From: Leptasterias polaris
Lineage: Eukaryota > Echinodermata > Asteroidea > Forcipulatida > Asteriidae
Assembly (NCBI GenBank): GCA_037783415.1
Contig: JAZGTN010000119.1
Location: forward strand, 1,744,001 to 1,808,000
DNA length: 64,000 bases
Reading direction: 5' to 3'
Of the stretch, positions 39,701 through 52,332 are shown one piece after another (within the stretch, counting starts at the first letter, position 1; every line of letters starts with the position of its first letter). The position numbers and the translations under genes were made by a program. The notes under the pieces are model-generated. The model did not search any database, had not been told where the DNA came from, and saw nothing but the letters and a program-made list of their open reading frames with translations.

Positions 39701-42700
39701 ATAGATCTGTTTAGTACATCCTTAGCCATAATTCCTAGGCGGAAAAATATTTTCAGGCCACTAATTAGCTCAGCCCAACTAATTAAACATTGCCTCAAAT
39801 TAGCACGTGTTTATATTGCTAGCCACACAATGTACAAAGTATGTAAAACATACCTAACTTTGACGAAAGTTGTGTCACCTTTAATTTATGAAATTTTAAT
39901 ATTTGTTTTCATAGATCTGTTTAGTACATCCTTAGCCATAACTCCTAGGCGGAAAAATATTCTCAGGCCACTAATTAGCTCAGCCCAACTAATTAAACAT
40001 TGTCTGAAATTAGCGCGATAGCCACACAATGTACAAAGTATGTAAAACATACCTAACTTTGACGAAAGTTGTGTCACCTTTAAGTTTTGAAAATTTAATA
40101 TTTGTTTTCATAGATCTGTTTATTATATCCCTAGCCATAACTCCTAGGCGGAAAAATATTCTCAGGCTACTAATTAGCTCAGCCCAACTAATTAAACATT
40201 GCCTCAAATTAGCACGTGTTTACATTGCTAGCCACACAATGTACAAAGTATGTAAAACATACCTAACTTTGACGAAAGTTGTGTCACTTTTAATTTATGA
40301 AATTTTAATATTTTTTTTCATAGATCTGTTTATTATATCCCTAGCCATAACTCCTAGGCGGAAAAATATTCTCAGGCCACTACTTAGCTCAGCCCAACTA
40401 ATTAAACATTGTCCTAAATTAGCGCGTGTATAGCCACACAATGTACAAAGTATGTAAAACATACCTAACTTTGACGAAAGTTGTGTTACCTTTAATTTAT
40501 GAAATTTTAATATTTTTTTTCATAGATCTGTTTAGTACATCCTTAGCCATAACTCCTAGGCGGAAAAATATTCTCAGGCCACTAATTAGCTCAGCCCAAC
40601 TAATTAAACATTGCCTCAAATTAGCGCGATAGCCACACAATGTACAAAGTATGTAAAACATACCTAACTTTGACGAAAGTTGTGTCACTTTTAATTTATG
40701 AAATTTTAATATTTTTTTTCATAGATCTGTTTAGTACATCCTTAGCCATAACTCCTAGGCGGAAAAATATTCTCAGGCCACTAATTAGCTCAGCCCAACT
40801 AATTAAACATTGTCTGAAATTAGCGCGATAGCCACACAATGTACAAAGTATGTAAAACATACCTAACTTTGACGAAAGTTGTGTCACCTTTAATTTTTGA
40901 AAATTTAATATTTTTTTTCATAGATCTGTTTATTATATCCCTAGCCATAACTCCTAGGCGGAAAAATATTCTCAGGCCACTAATTAGCTCAGCCCAACTA
41001 ATTAAACATTGCCTCAAATTAGCACGTGTTTACATTGCTAGCCACACAATGTACAAAGTATGTAAAACATACCTAACTTTGACGAAAGTTGTGTCACCTT
41101 TAATTTATGAAATTTTAATTTTTTTTTTCGAAGAGCTGTTTAGTACATCCTTAGCCATAACTACTAGGCGGAAAAATATTCTCAGGCTACTAATTAGCTC
41201 AGCCCAACTAATTAAACATTGCCTCAAATTAGCACGTGTTTACATTGCTAGCCACACAATGTACAAAGTATGTAAAACATACCTAACTTTGACGAAAGTT
41301 GTGTCACTTTTAATTTATGAAATTTTAATATTTTTTTTCATAGATCTGTTTATTATATCCCTAGCCATAACTCCTAGGCGGAAAAATATTCTCAGGCCAC
41401 TACTTAGCTCAGCCCAACTAATTAAACATTGTCCTAAATTAGCGCGTGTATAGCCACACAATGTACAAAGTATGTAAAACATACCTAACTTTGACGAAAG
41501 TTGTGTTACCTTTAATTTATGAAATTTTAATATTTTTTTTCATAGATCTGTTTAGTACATCCTTAGCCATAACTCCTAGGCGGAAAAATATTCTCAGGCC
41601 ACTAATTAGCTCAGCCCAACTAATTAAACATTGTCCTAAATTAGCGCGTGTATAGCCACACAATGTACAAAGTATGTAAAACATACCTAACTTTGACGAA
41701 AGTTGTGTCACCTTTAATTTATGAAATTTTAATTTTTTTTTTCATAGATCTGTTTAGTACATCCTTAGCCATAATTCCTAGGCGGAAAAATATTCTCAGG
41801 CCACTAATTAGCTCAGCCCAACTAATTAAACATTGCCTCAAATTAGCACGTGTTTATATTGCTAGCCACACAATGTACAAAGTATGTAAAACATACCTAA
41901 CTTTGACGAAAGTTGTGTCACCTTTAATTTATGAAATTTTAATATTTGTTTTCATAGATCAGTTTAGTACATCCTTAGCCATAACTCCTAGGCGGAAAAA
42001 TATTCTCAGGCCACTAATTAGCTCAGCCCAACTAATTAAACATTGTCTGAAATTAGCGCGATAGCCACACAATGTACAAAGTATGTAAAACATACCTAAC
42101 TTTGACGAAAGTTGTGTCACCTTTAATTTTTGAAAATTTAATATTTGTTTTCATAGATCTGTTTATTATATCCCTAGCCATAACTCCTAGGCGGAAAAAT
42201 ATTCTCAGGCCACTAATTAGCTCAGCCCAACTAATTAAACATTGCCTCAAATTAGCACGTGTTTACATTGCTAGCCACACAATGTACAAAGTATGTAAAA
42301 CATACCTAACTTTGACGAAAGTTGTGTCACCTTTAATTTATGAAATTTTAATATCTTTTTTCATAGATCTTTTTAGTACATCCTTAGCCATAACTCCTAG
42401 GCGGAAAAATATTCTCAGGCCACTAATTAGCTCAGCCCAACTAATTAAACATTGCCTCAAATTAGCACGTGTTTACATTGCTAGCCACACAATGTACAAA
42501 GTATGTAAAACATACCTAACTTTGACGAAAGTTGTGTCACCTTTAATTTATGAAATTTTAATTTTTTTTTTCATAGATCTGTTTAGTACATCCTTAGCCA
42601 TAATTCCTAGGCGGAAAAATATTCTCAGGCCACTAATTAGCTCAGCCCAACTAATTAAACATTGTCTGAAATTAGCGCGATAGCCACACAATGTACAAAG

Positions 42701-45690
42701 TATGTAAAACATACCTAACTTTGACTAAAGTTGTGTCACCTTTAAATTTTGAAAATTTAATATTTTTTTTCATAGATCTGTTTATTATATCCCTAGCCAT
42801 AACTCCTAGGCGGAAAAATATTCTCAGGCCACTAATTAGCTCAGCCCAACTAATTAAACATTGTCCTAAATTAGCGCGGGTATAGCCACACAATGTACAA
42901 AGTATGTAAAACATACCTAACTTTGACGAAAGTTGTGTCACCTTTAATTTATGAAATTTTAATATTTTTTTCATAGATCTGTTTAGTACATCCTTAGCCA
43001 TAACTCCTAGGCGGAAAAATATTCTCAGGCCACTAATTAGCTCAGCCCAACTAATTAAACATTGCCTCAAATTAGTACGTGTTTACATTGCTAGCCACAC
43101 AATGTACAAAGTATGTAAAACATACCTAACTTTGACGAAAGTTGTGTCACCTTTAATTTATGAAATTTTAATATTTTTTTTCATAGATCTGTTTAGTACA
43201 TCCTTAGCCATAACTCCTAGGCGGAAAAATATTCTCAGGCCACTAATTAGCTCAGCCCAACTAATTAAACATTGTCTGAAATTAGCGCGATAGCCACACA
43301 ATGTACAAAGTATGTAAAACATACCTAACTTTGACTAAAGTTGTGTCACCTTTAAATTTTGAAAATTTAATATTTTTTTTCATAGATCTGTTTATTATAT
43401 CCCTAGCCATAACTCCTAGGCGGAAAAATATTCTCAGGCCACTAATTAGCTCAGCCCAACTAATTAAACATTGCCTCAAATTAGCACGTGTTTACATTGC
43501 TAGCCACACAATGTACAAAGTATGTAAAACATACCTAACTTTGACGAAAGTTGTGTCACCTTTAATTTATGAAATTTTAATATTTTTTTTCATAGATCTG
43601 TTTATTATATCCCTAGCCATAACTCCTAGGCGGAAAAATATTCTCAGGCCACTAATTAGCTCAGCCCAACTAATTAAACATTGTCCTAAATTAGCGCGTG
43701 TATAGCCACACAATGTACAAAGTATGTAAAACATACCTAACTTTGACGAAAGTTGTGTCACCTTTAATTTATGAAATTTTAATTTTTTTTTTCATAGATC
43801 TGTTTAGTACATCCTTAGCCATAACTCCTAGGCGGAAAAATATTCTCAGGCCACTAATTAGCTCAGCCCAACTAATTAAACATTGTCTGAAATTAGCGCG
43901 ATAGCCACACAATGTACAAAGTATGTAAAACATACCTAACTTTGACGAAAGTTGTTTCACTTTTAATTTATGAAATTTTAATATTTTTTTTCATAGATCT
44001 GTTTAGTACATCCTTAGCCATAACTCCTAGGCGGAAAAATATTCTCAGGCCACTAATTAGCTCAGCCCAACTAATTAAACATTGTCTGAAATTAGCGCGA
44101 TAGCCACACAATGTACAAAGTATGTAAAACATACCTAACTTTGACGAAAGTTGTGTCACCTTTAATTTTTGAAAATTTAATATTTGTTTTCATAGATCTG
44201 TTTATTATATCCCTAGCCATAACTCCTAGGCGGAAAAATATTCTCAGGCCACTAATTAGCTCAGCCCAACTAATTAAACATTGCCTCAAATTAGCACGTG
44301 TTTACATTGCTAGCCACACAATGTACAAAGTATGTAAAACATACCTAACTTTGACGAAAGTTGTGTCACTTTTAATTTATGAAATTTTAATATTTTTTTT
44401 CATAGATCTGTTTATTATATCCCTAGCCATAACTCCTAGGCGGAAAATATTCTCAGGCCACTAATTAGCTCAGCCCAACTAATTAAACATTGTCCTAAAT
44501 TAGCGCGTGTATAGCCACACAATGTACAAAGTATGTAAAACATACCTAACTTTGACGAAAGTTGTGTCACCTTTAATTTATGAAATTTTAATATTTTTTT
44601 TCATAGATCTGTTTAGTACATCCTTAGCCATAACTCCTAGGCGGAAAAATTATCTCAGGCCACTAATTAGCTCAGCCCAACTAATTAAACATTGCCTCAA
44701 ATTAGCACGTGTTTACATTGCTAGCCACACAATGTACAAAGTATGTAAAACATACCTAACTTTGACGAAAGTTGTGTCACCTTTAATTTATGAAATTTTA
44801 ATATCTTTTTTCATAGATCTGTTTAGTACATCCTTAGCCATAACTCCTAGGCGGAAAAATATTCTCAGGCCACTAATTAGCTCAGCCCAACTAATTAAAC
44901 ATTGTCCTAAATTAGCGCGTGTATAGCCACACAATGTACAAAGTATGTAAAACATACCTAACTTTGACGAAAGTTGTGTCACTTTTAATTTATGAAATTT
45001 TAATATTTTTTTTCATAGATCTGTTTATTTTATTCCTAGCCATAACTCCTAGGCGGAAAAATATTCTCAGGCCACTAATTAGCTCAGCCCAACTAATTAA
45101 ACATTGTCCTAAATTAGCGCGTGTATAGCCACACAATGTACAAAGTATGTAAAACATACCTAACTTTGACTAAAGTTGTGTCACCTTTAATTTATGAAAT
45201 TTTAATATTTGTTTTCATAGATCTGTTTAGTACGTCCTTAGCCATAACTCCTAGGCGGAAAAATATTCTCAGGCTACTAATTAGCTCAGCCCAACTAATT
45301 AAACATTGCCTCAAATTAGCACGTGTTTACATTGCTAGCCACACAATGTACAAAGTATGTAAAACATACCTAACTTTGACGAAAGTTGTGTCACCTTTAA
45401 TTTATGAAATTTTAATATTTTTTTTCATAGATCTGTTTAGTACATCCCTAGCCATAACTCCTAGGCGGAAAAATATTCTCAGACCACTAATTAGCTCAGC
45501 CCAACTAATTAAAGATTTTCTCAAATTAGCACGTGTTTACATTGCTAGCCACACAATGTACAAAGTATGTAAAACATGTTACTTTGACGAAAGTTGGGTC
45601 ACCTTTAATTTATGAAATTGTAACATTTTTCTTCATAGATCTGTTTGTTATATACATCTCTAGCCTTAGCTCCTGAGCGGAAAAATATTA
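15706..45690 (+). repeat. About 200-bp satellite array, about 145 units, with higher-order structure
   Basis: Head-to-tail units run from about 15706 to 45690. Three length classes differ only in a linker: 199 bp (GCGCGATAGCC), 202 bp (GCGCGTGTATAGCC) and 210 bp (GCACGTGTTTACATTGCTAGCC). Each unit holds three inverted repeats: GTATGTAAAACATAC, AACTTTGACGAAAGTT and TAATTAG...CTAATTA. Each also has a T-tract followed by CATAGATCTG. Units at the two array ends are diverged; the interior is highly uniform. ORFs on both strands arise because a 210-bp unit is a multiple of three and lacks stops in one frame per strand. The 199- and 202-bp units break these frames, and nothing indicates a protein product. 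Confidence 0.97.
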
Positions 45691-46339
45691 TCAATCCACC
45701 CTGCACCTCAAAAACCATGAAAACCTCCGTACTTTGCGCTCCACGGCTCTTTGGGTTCTAGCGGCACTCAGGCCGGGCAACCCCCGGGTCCCGCGACAAC
45801 GGAGGACCCTCCCCCCGGGAAAGGAAGAAGGCCTGGAGGACTGGGACCCGGCGCACCGGCAAGTCGGCCGGAGAGAGACAAACAACATAAAGTCGGGTAT
45901 AGAGACGAGAGTGACCGAGAAGCCTGACCGCGGCAGGGGAGAGAAATCGCCCGCCCTTCCGGCCAGTGTGCAGTGTGGTCGGGGAGGAGGACGAGGACCC
46001 ACCCCGGGCCGCGGAAACCGGCGTCTCCCCTCGATATCCCCCGCCCGAGCCGAGTGAACGGAGGGGAGTTCGCGCCCACATGCAAGGGACACCCGACTGC
46101 AGTCGGACTAACCCCACCTTGTTGCACGGCGGTACCCCCCCCCCCCCCCCAACTCGCGGCCGGTAAACAAGCAACCGTCCCACGGCGAACGAGAGCAGGC
46201 ATCCCCCAGGCACTGGGTCGATGTAGAAGTAGAGGGTTGAAAGAGGACAGGGTGCCTTCATTCCCACAATGCATTCTGTTCTCGCGCGTATAGAACGCCT
46301 CAAATCCTCAAAAAATACCATAAATTTTCCTTAGGTCCT

Positions 46340-47090
46340 TATGTCTAAAGTACGTAGTCTGAGGTGTTCGGAGGCGCTGGCTGATGGGGACCGGAGATGA
46401 TGCGACACCCACGAGGCAAGGCAACGGTAAATAAAAGACCGAGCGTGCATGGGCTGCGAGGGTCAGCCACTTTCCCGAGCCGCTGGGCAACCCGTTGTCT
46501 GGTCGAGGTGAGGACCCTCCGAGAAGACGGCAAAGTACGAAGACGGAGGCATTCGGAGGAGACGGCTGATGGGGGCTGGAGGCACTCAGACACCCACGAA
46601 GCGGCTCTGAGGACAAGGCCCCGGTAAAGCAAAGCGAGCGTGCAAGAGCGGCGAGGGTCTGCCTTGGTCCAGAGCGCTGGGCTACCCCTTGCCTGGGTCC
46701 AGAGAGGACCCTCCTGGAAGTACGCAAAGTACGGACTCGGAGGCAATCGGAGGAGAAGGCTCATGGGGGTTAGAGGCGCTGCGACACCCACGAGGCGGCT
46801 CTGAAGACATGTCCCCGGTAAACCAAAGACCGAGCGTGCCAGGGCGGCGAGGGTCTGCCCGGGTCCAGAGCCGCTCGGCTACCCCTTGTCTGGGTGCAAA
46901 GACAGCAAAGCACGGAGTTTTATTCGTTTAGAGGCGCAAGGTGATGGGTCACGGCGGAGCTCCTGCCGGCACCCCCTGGCCGGTCAGGTTGGCCTCGGGA
47001 CACAATTTAGAGGTAGCTGGCAAACCGGGCGAGGGTCTGCTTTGGTCGCGGGCCCCGGGGGTAGCCTCCCCTGGGTGCCGCTAGGGCCCA
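46340..47090 (+). repeat. About 190-bp GC-rich subrepeats, 3-4 copies
   Basis: Units start near 46357, 46542, 46734 and 46925, each with a GGAGGC...GGCTGATGGGG-like opening. The first three then share ACCCACGAGG, CGAGCGTGC, GCGAGGGTCTGCC and GAGGACCCTCC. The fourth is truncated. Confidence 0.75.
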
Positions 47091-47423
47091 AAGAGCAGAG
47101 TTACAAGCACAACAATTGGGAACAAAATACAAAATTTGAAGAAAAACAATTGGAAAAATATTCCTCGGAAAAAAAAAAATTGCCGGCCGAGAAAAAAAAT
47201 TCCCCGTGTGAGACGGCCAAAAATTGGCTGCACACGCTCTTGGAGTAAAAACATGAAACTCCTCGGACTTTTGCCAAAAAGGGGCCCAATAAACGGACAG
47301 TAAAGCAGATTCTCCGAGGTTCGGGTAATCAGCTCGAGTTCAGAGGCAAAAAGTCCTCAATACGGTAGGCTTTTGGCGGCGCCCGCTGCGTTCCGAGGAA
47401 GGGTCCTCTTCAGAGCAAGCGGG

Positions 47424-47447
47424 CTCGTGGGTGCTGGCACCCACGAG
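47424..47447. repeat. Perfect hairpin in the left GC-rich segment
   Basis: CTCGTGGGTG pairs with CACCCACGAG around a 4-nt loop. The matching position in the right copy (62150-62171) keeps a 7-bp stem, TCGTGGG with CCCACGA, although the loop has changed. Confidence 0.65.
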
Positions 47448-48638
47448 GGTGTTGGTGACCGAACACAGCGACCTGTTTTGGGCCTGGACTCCGGGAAAAG
47501 TGCATGGACGACTGGTCGCTCTCAACCCTTGTGGCTACTATACAGGGGTAGGGTCCTCTCGAAAGGATACAAATTAATGTTCAGAAAAATAAAAAAATCC
47601 TTCCCCTCGGCGTCAGCGGCCCGGGATGCCTCCCTGGCCATGGAAAACGTGTCCCAACCCGGTTTCTGAGGGCCGGGCGGAACCTCCTGCACTCAAAAAA
47701 ATGAAATTTGTGTTCAGTAAATTTAACACGTATTTTATAATTTCATAATACTTAATACTGGTTTTTTTCAACTATACGTGCTCATTTAAGTGATTAACAC
47801 TTAAAACTTGAAAAGTTAGAGTTACTTAAAATATGTAAGCCGTTTTTTCGTAAATAATAAGTCAAATCAACAATTGTCACAATCAAGTAATTACTACTTA
47901 TACTTAATTATTTAGTGATACTTAAATACAAAACGTTGCCACTTTTACTGCGATTATTGAGTGTGAAAAACTCAATAGCTTTAGTTGATGCTGAGAGAGC
48001 AAAACTTGATAGTATGCCCGTTTTTCGCAACACAAACATAAGTAGAACGAACAGGTATAATGGAGGGAGCGACCGTGGCCTTTCTGATTCCCCTGTACGG
48101 TGTGCATGTTAAGCCCAAACCGAACGAACACATTTCTAAGTTTCTTTGTCACTCAACAATAAAAATAATGGTTGGAAAAACAAAAGGAGGTTAATTTAAA
48201 CCATCACGTATTCCTATTCCCTCCCCCCCCCCCCCCCCCCCCACGTTATTTGAAAAATGTAAACAAAACACCGTTTGTAACTACTGTAAGGTAGGTTCAT
48301 ACTTAAACCAACAAGTTATATGAATTTAACAATGCGCGCGTCCTGCCACTGATAGCCGGCCCAGAGCTGTGTATTGATAGTTGCGACATGGAGACCAGAG
48401 GGACCAGTTTTCTTTGGTCTGTCTGGCACCCTCCGTTCGCCTATGCATTTTCTGCCTCCAATGGTTTCATGAACTGCTGGTATGAGACCAACGTTTTCAT
48501 ATGTGATAGCGTGCTCTCCGGTTGATCAACACACACGCCGTTCGACAGACTGAGAGAGGGAGGGGGTTAAGCAACAGCTGTGCATTGTATTTCGAAGACG
48601 TGATCAGCAAGAGTCATCAAATTGAATGCTATTGACAG

Positions 48639-48644
48639 GTAAGA
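48639..48644 (+). promoter_or_regulatory. Candidate splice donor of an element-encoded transcript
   Basis: GACAG followed by GTAAGA is a strong donor consensus upstream of the 93-bp array. The next good acceptor with an open frame is CCACACAG at 50320. The pairing is inferred. Confidence 0.35.
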
Positions 48645-48865
48645 ATATCAATCAAAAATGTTTACTTTAGGTAGGTCTCACACTATAGTTTTTGTGATTC
48701 ATGTGCAACAGTAAAAGGTGAACAAATTCGTTGCAGTTCAAAGTGTTTTGTTGTACCACACTGTTCTTCTCAATATTACAACAACGTGCTTAAGAATAAA
48801 TACTGCTCTTTCTCTGTGATGGTGGTGTAAAGGCCTACAATCATAAAGTAGCCTGACACTTGTGT

Positions 48866-50215
48866 TTGGTATGTGCACGAACTTCGAATAAGTTTCGGCA
48901 AACAACACAAATAGAAAGTATTACTGACCGATTACTGAATGTCTTGTGTTTTGCACCCAAATTAAGTCCAAACAACACAAAGACAAAGTAATAGTTAATC
49001 ATTTATGAATGAAGTAAGTTTTACTGAAGGGTATGTGTTTTGCACTCAACTAAATTAAGTCCAAACAACACAAAGACAAAGTAAAAGTTACTAATTTATG
49101 AATAAAGTTAGTTTTACTGAATGTCTTGTGTTTTGCACTCAACTAAATTAAGTCCAAACAACACAAAGACAGAGTAAAAGTTACTAATTTATGAATAAAG
49201 TTAGTTTTACTAAAAGGTATGTGTTGTGCACTCAACTAAATTAAGTCCAAACAACACAAAGACAAAGTAAAAGTTACTAATTTATGAATAAAGTTAGTTT
49301 TACTGAATGTCTTGTGTTTTGCACTCAACTAATTTAAGTCCAAACAACACAAAGACAGAGTAAAAGTTACTAATTTATGAATAAAGTTAGTTTTACTAAA
49401 AGGTATGTGTTGTGCACTCAACTAAATTAATTCCAAACAACACAAAGACAAAGTAAAAGTTACTAATTTATGAATAAAGTTAGTTTTACTAAAAGGTATG
49501 TGTTGTGCACTCAACTAAATTAATTCCAAACAACACAAAGACAAAGTAAAAGTTACTAATTTATGAATAAAGTTAGTTTTACTGAATGTCTTGTGTTTTG
49601 CACTCAACTAATTTAAGTCCAAACAACACAAAGACAAAGTAAACGTTACTAATTTATGAATAAAGTTAGTTTTACTAAAAGGTATGTGTTGTGCACTCAA
49701 CTAAATTAAGTCCAAACAACACAAAGACAAAGTAAAAGTTACTAATTTATGAATAAAGTTAGTTTTACTGAATGTCTTGTGTTTTGCACTCAACTAATTT
49801 AAGTCCAAACAACACAAAGACAAAGTAAACGTTACTAATTTATGAATAAAGTTAGTTTTACTAAAAGGTATGTGTTGTGCACTCAACTAAATTAAGTCCA
49901 AACAACACAAAGACAAAGTAAAAGTTACTAATTTATGAATAAAGTTAGTTTTACTGAATGTCTTGTGTTTTGCACTCAACTAAATTAATTCCAAACAACA
50001 CAAAGACAAAGTAAAGGTGACTCATTATGAATAAAGTTAGTTTTACTAAAGGGTATGTGTTGTGCACTCAACTAAATTAATTCCAAACAACACAAAGACA
50101 AAGTAAAAGTTACTAATTTATGAATAAAGTTAGTTTTACTAAAGGGTATGTGTTGTGCACTCAACTAAATTAATTCCAAACAACACAAAGGCAAAATAAT
50201 AGTTACTTATTTATT
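48866..50215 (+). repeat. 93-bp tandem array, about 14 units, with dimeric periodicity
   Basis: Each unit contains CCAAACAACACAAAGACAAA followed by GTAAAAGTTACTAATTTATG. Many adjacent units alternate between CTGAATGTCTTGTGTTTTGC and CTAAAAGGTATGTGTTGTGC, making an about 187-bp dimer. The first units are diverged. The array lies in the proposed intron 48639-50320. Confidence 0.9.
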
Positions 50216-50320
50216 TCATGTGAAAACTGTAAAAAATTAATCCTTAGATTCTAATGACGGACAATTAAATATATTTTTCCACTCAAGCATGTCACAATTG
50301 TTTTCAAAATGTCCACACAG

Positions 50321-50637
50321 GAAGAAGATATGAAATCCAAAGAGGAGACTTGTATCATGGGTGTTTTCAGCCTTACTAGGACCTGTGAGTCAACAGAGGA
50401 TGATGAACAGCAGAATACAGTGGCTATTGTACTTGAAGGAGAGGAGGTCTTAAAGGAGATGAAAGACTTAACAAAGGCATGTAGCCTGTTGTTTGGTTTG
50501 ATTTATGCTCTAAACCTATACATTACCCCAAAGAGTACAAATATTTGTTTGAAGTCATCCAGAAGATATTCATGAAGCTCGATGGTGACCACTTGTCACC
50601 AAAAGTACAGACTCTGAAGAACAAACTTTGCTTTTAA
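50321..50637 (+). pseudogene. Frameshifted last exon of an unnamed transposon-associated protein
   Basis: The exon opens after an acceptor-like CCACACAG. The first frame reads an acidic stretch, then VLEGEEVLKEMKDLTKACSL followed by LFGLIYALNL. The second frame continues from about 50524 with YPKEYKYLFEVIQKIFMKLD and then LSPKVQTLKNKL to a stop at 50635-50637. The join needs a frame change at about 50519-50523. The combined pattern resembles the C-terminus of uncharacterised, multicopy fish and invertebrate proteins I remember as SAMD3-like or transposon-linked; I cannot name it securely. Upstream coding exons were not found, so this looks like a remnant. A base error in the assembly could also cause the break. 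Confidence 0.45.
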
Positions 50638-51667
50638 TTTCGTGTTTCAATGTTTCATACCACTAAAAGTGTAGTGTTTGAAACCAGCTGACCACTTGTC
50701 AAGTTAATACTATATAATCCAGTACTTCCACTAATTAGTTGAAGTGCAGGAGAGTTATAATTGAGCAAGCTTTTATCTTTCTATCTCCTAAATGCAAAAC
50801 ATTACAAAGAGTTATAGTTGATTTCTCTGCACTTTGTTAAAGATAAACAAAGGGAACGAAATGGGTTCACCTGAAAAATATTGTTTGTAAACATTTATTC
50901 CTAACCACCTTACGTCTTGGGCTAGATACATCCAAATGCAGTTGGCCTATACATAATATCTATAATTCACTAATTTTACTCACTTAAAAAAAGAAAAACA
51001 ACTTGGGGGGGGGGGGGGTTACACTATATTTCCATTGAAGTCTTATCCCGTAAATGCCTTTTACACCTTTATGATGTAGCCTGCCCTGCATTCTCTTTTT
51101 TTTTGCTCATAAAGTAGTCCCTGAAAAACGACTATATTAATTTGGTTATTGTTTCATACCATTAAATGAGTAGGCCCCTAATGTCTTGAAACAGCTGACT
51201 TCTAGCCAAAGTTATACCCTATAACCATAAGTACATTACTTTGTCATACTTATGCTGGGATCATCATTTCAGACAATTGCTAGGACTTCAAACAAATATG
51301 AAACTAGTTTTCAAGTCCTTAGAGGGTGTTCGTTAAAATCGTTGTTGAGGTTACAGCCCCTGTTACTTGACAGTCATTCTAAAAAATGCCATTAAAATAT
51401 AAAATGTGCACAAAAAATACTGACAATAGTTAGAGTGAGATCAATCATTCCCCCATTATCCTTTATGCCATGTTAATGTAGCTTTGCCAAATTGTTTAGC
51501 AATTTCACATCACAACGACATCAGTTGTCATGCAAATTGCAAGTTGGGTTTTTTCTGACAACACAACATGCAGTATTGTCTTTATAATCAACGAGTTCAA
51601 GGTAAAGGCATCAGTGGGAATGTTGTGGTTAATGATAATTAACACAATTGCTTAGAATCGCTTAATG
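50638..51667. other. No recognisable feature
   Basis: AT-rich sequence inside the CACTC insertion with a G-homopolymer near 51004-51018. I see no gene, RNA or repeat family here. Confidence 0.5.
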
Positions 51668-51823
51668 AGTCTAATTTCATAGAGTTGCTTAAGCAGAATA
51701 TATTGCTTGAAATGTTTATGCTTAAAATGAGCAGGATACCAGTGACATAGTATTCTAGCTGGTAACCTTATTCTGGTATGCAATTCTTTGTTGTGCTTAA
51801 GCAGCTCGGTAAAATTGGCCCTT
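51668..51823. mobile_element. GGGCCCAATTT-family MITE inside the CACTC insertion
   Basis: Left end TAATTTCATAGAGTTGCTTA and right end GCAGCTCGGTAAAATTGGCC match the family at 11532-11637 with a longer centre. Its presence shows that the host insertion is old enough to have collected others. Confidence 0.55.
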
Positions 51824-52332
51824 GTCTTTGAAATCACACGACCTTGTTGTTTTGTAAGTTTTCTTTGGAGGGGGGGGGGGGGCTGGTGTAAAATGAAAGT
51901 TGTGTCATAACAAGAAGCAAAACACGACAAAGTGAGGTGTTTTAACGTCATTATTTCATGAAGTTTAAAATGTTTAAAACAGAGTCTTTTCCTCGAAACA
52001 CTCCAAGCCCAAAATCTGAAAACGCGAGGTCAAACAAACCACGCGTAACAGGATTCGTGACGTCACTGGCGGCAAGTATTTTGGACCTGCCTATATGAAT
52101 GTACGGAGCTAACGCAATATAAACCGCCAAGCTCCACCATTTTCAATCAATACAGCCGCAAATGTGACTCTTTATGAACGATCCAACATGTTAAAAACCT
52201 GCAAGCTATTTTACAATGGATTTGTGATTGAGGGATTTTTGGTCTTTGAATAGGAAAGGCGATTCCGCAGCTCGATTTGTTTTTTGAGTACATCGATCTA
52301 CACTTTGTCACTCTGGTACTTTGTTTATGTAA
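51824..52332. other. Unassigned sequence with a CRE-like palindrome
   Basis: Mostly featureless. TGACGTCA at 52058-52065 is a perfect CREB/ATF-type site and could mark a former promoter, but a single 8-mer is weak evidence. Confidence 0.3.

Larger units (their letters stand above)
45691..47689. other. GC-rich spacer-like segment, left part (possible rDNA IGS derivative)
   Basis: Base composition changes abruptly from AT-rich satellite to GC-rich sequence with no gene I can support. It contains a C-homopolymer near 46137-46150, about 190-bp subrepeats at 46340-47090 and a terminal stretch at 47140-47565 that is homologous to 61880-62290. That stretch ends in GGCTACTATA...GGGTCCTCTCG. Subrepeats upstream of a repeated promoter-like box are typical of ribosomal intergenic spacers, but no 18S, 5.8S or 28S sequence is present, so this is a hypothesis. 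Long ORFs here on both strands reflect GC richness. Confidence 0.35.

Noticed and set aside
15706..45690. Dozens of ORFs of 60-209 codons on both strands (MYKVCKTYLTL... and MTQLSSKLGMF... types)
   Set aside because: They repeat with the satellite, occur on both strands, and are broken whenever a 199- or 202-bp unit occurs. No codon-level conservation or gene structure supports translation.
15706..45690. CRISPR-like array, or hammerhead ribozyme satellite
   Set aside because: There are no unique spacers between the repeats, and the host is an animal. No CUGAUGA core was found on either strand of the unit.
45691..46321. Overlapping ORFs of 107-187 codons in GC-rich DNA
   Set aside because: High GC lowers stop frequency. 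Frames overlap on both strands and none shows a recognisable domain.
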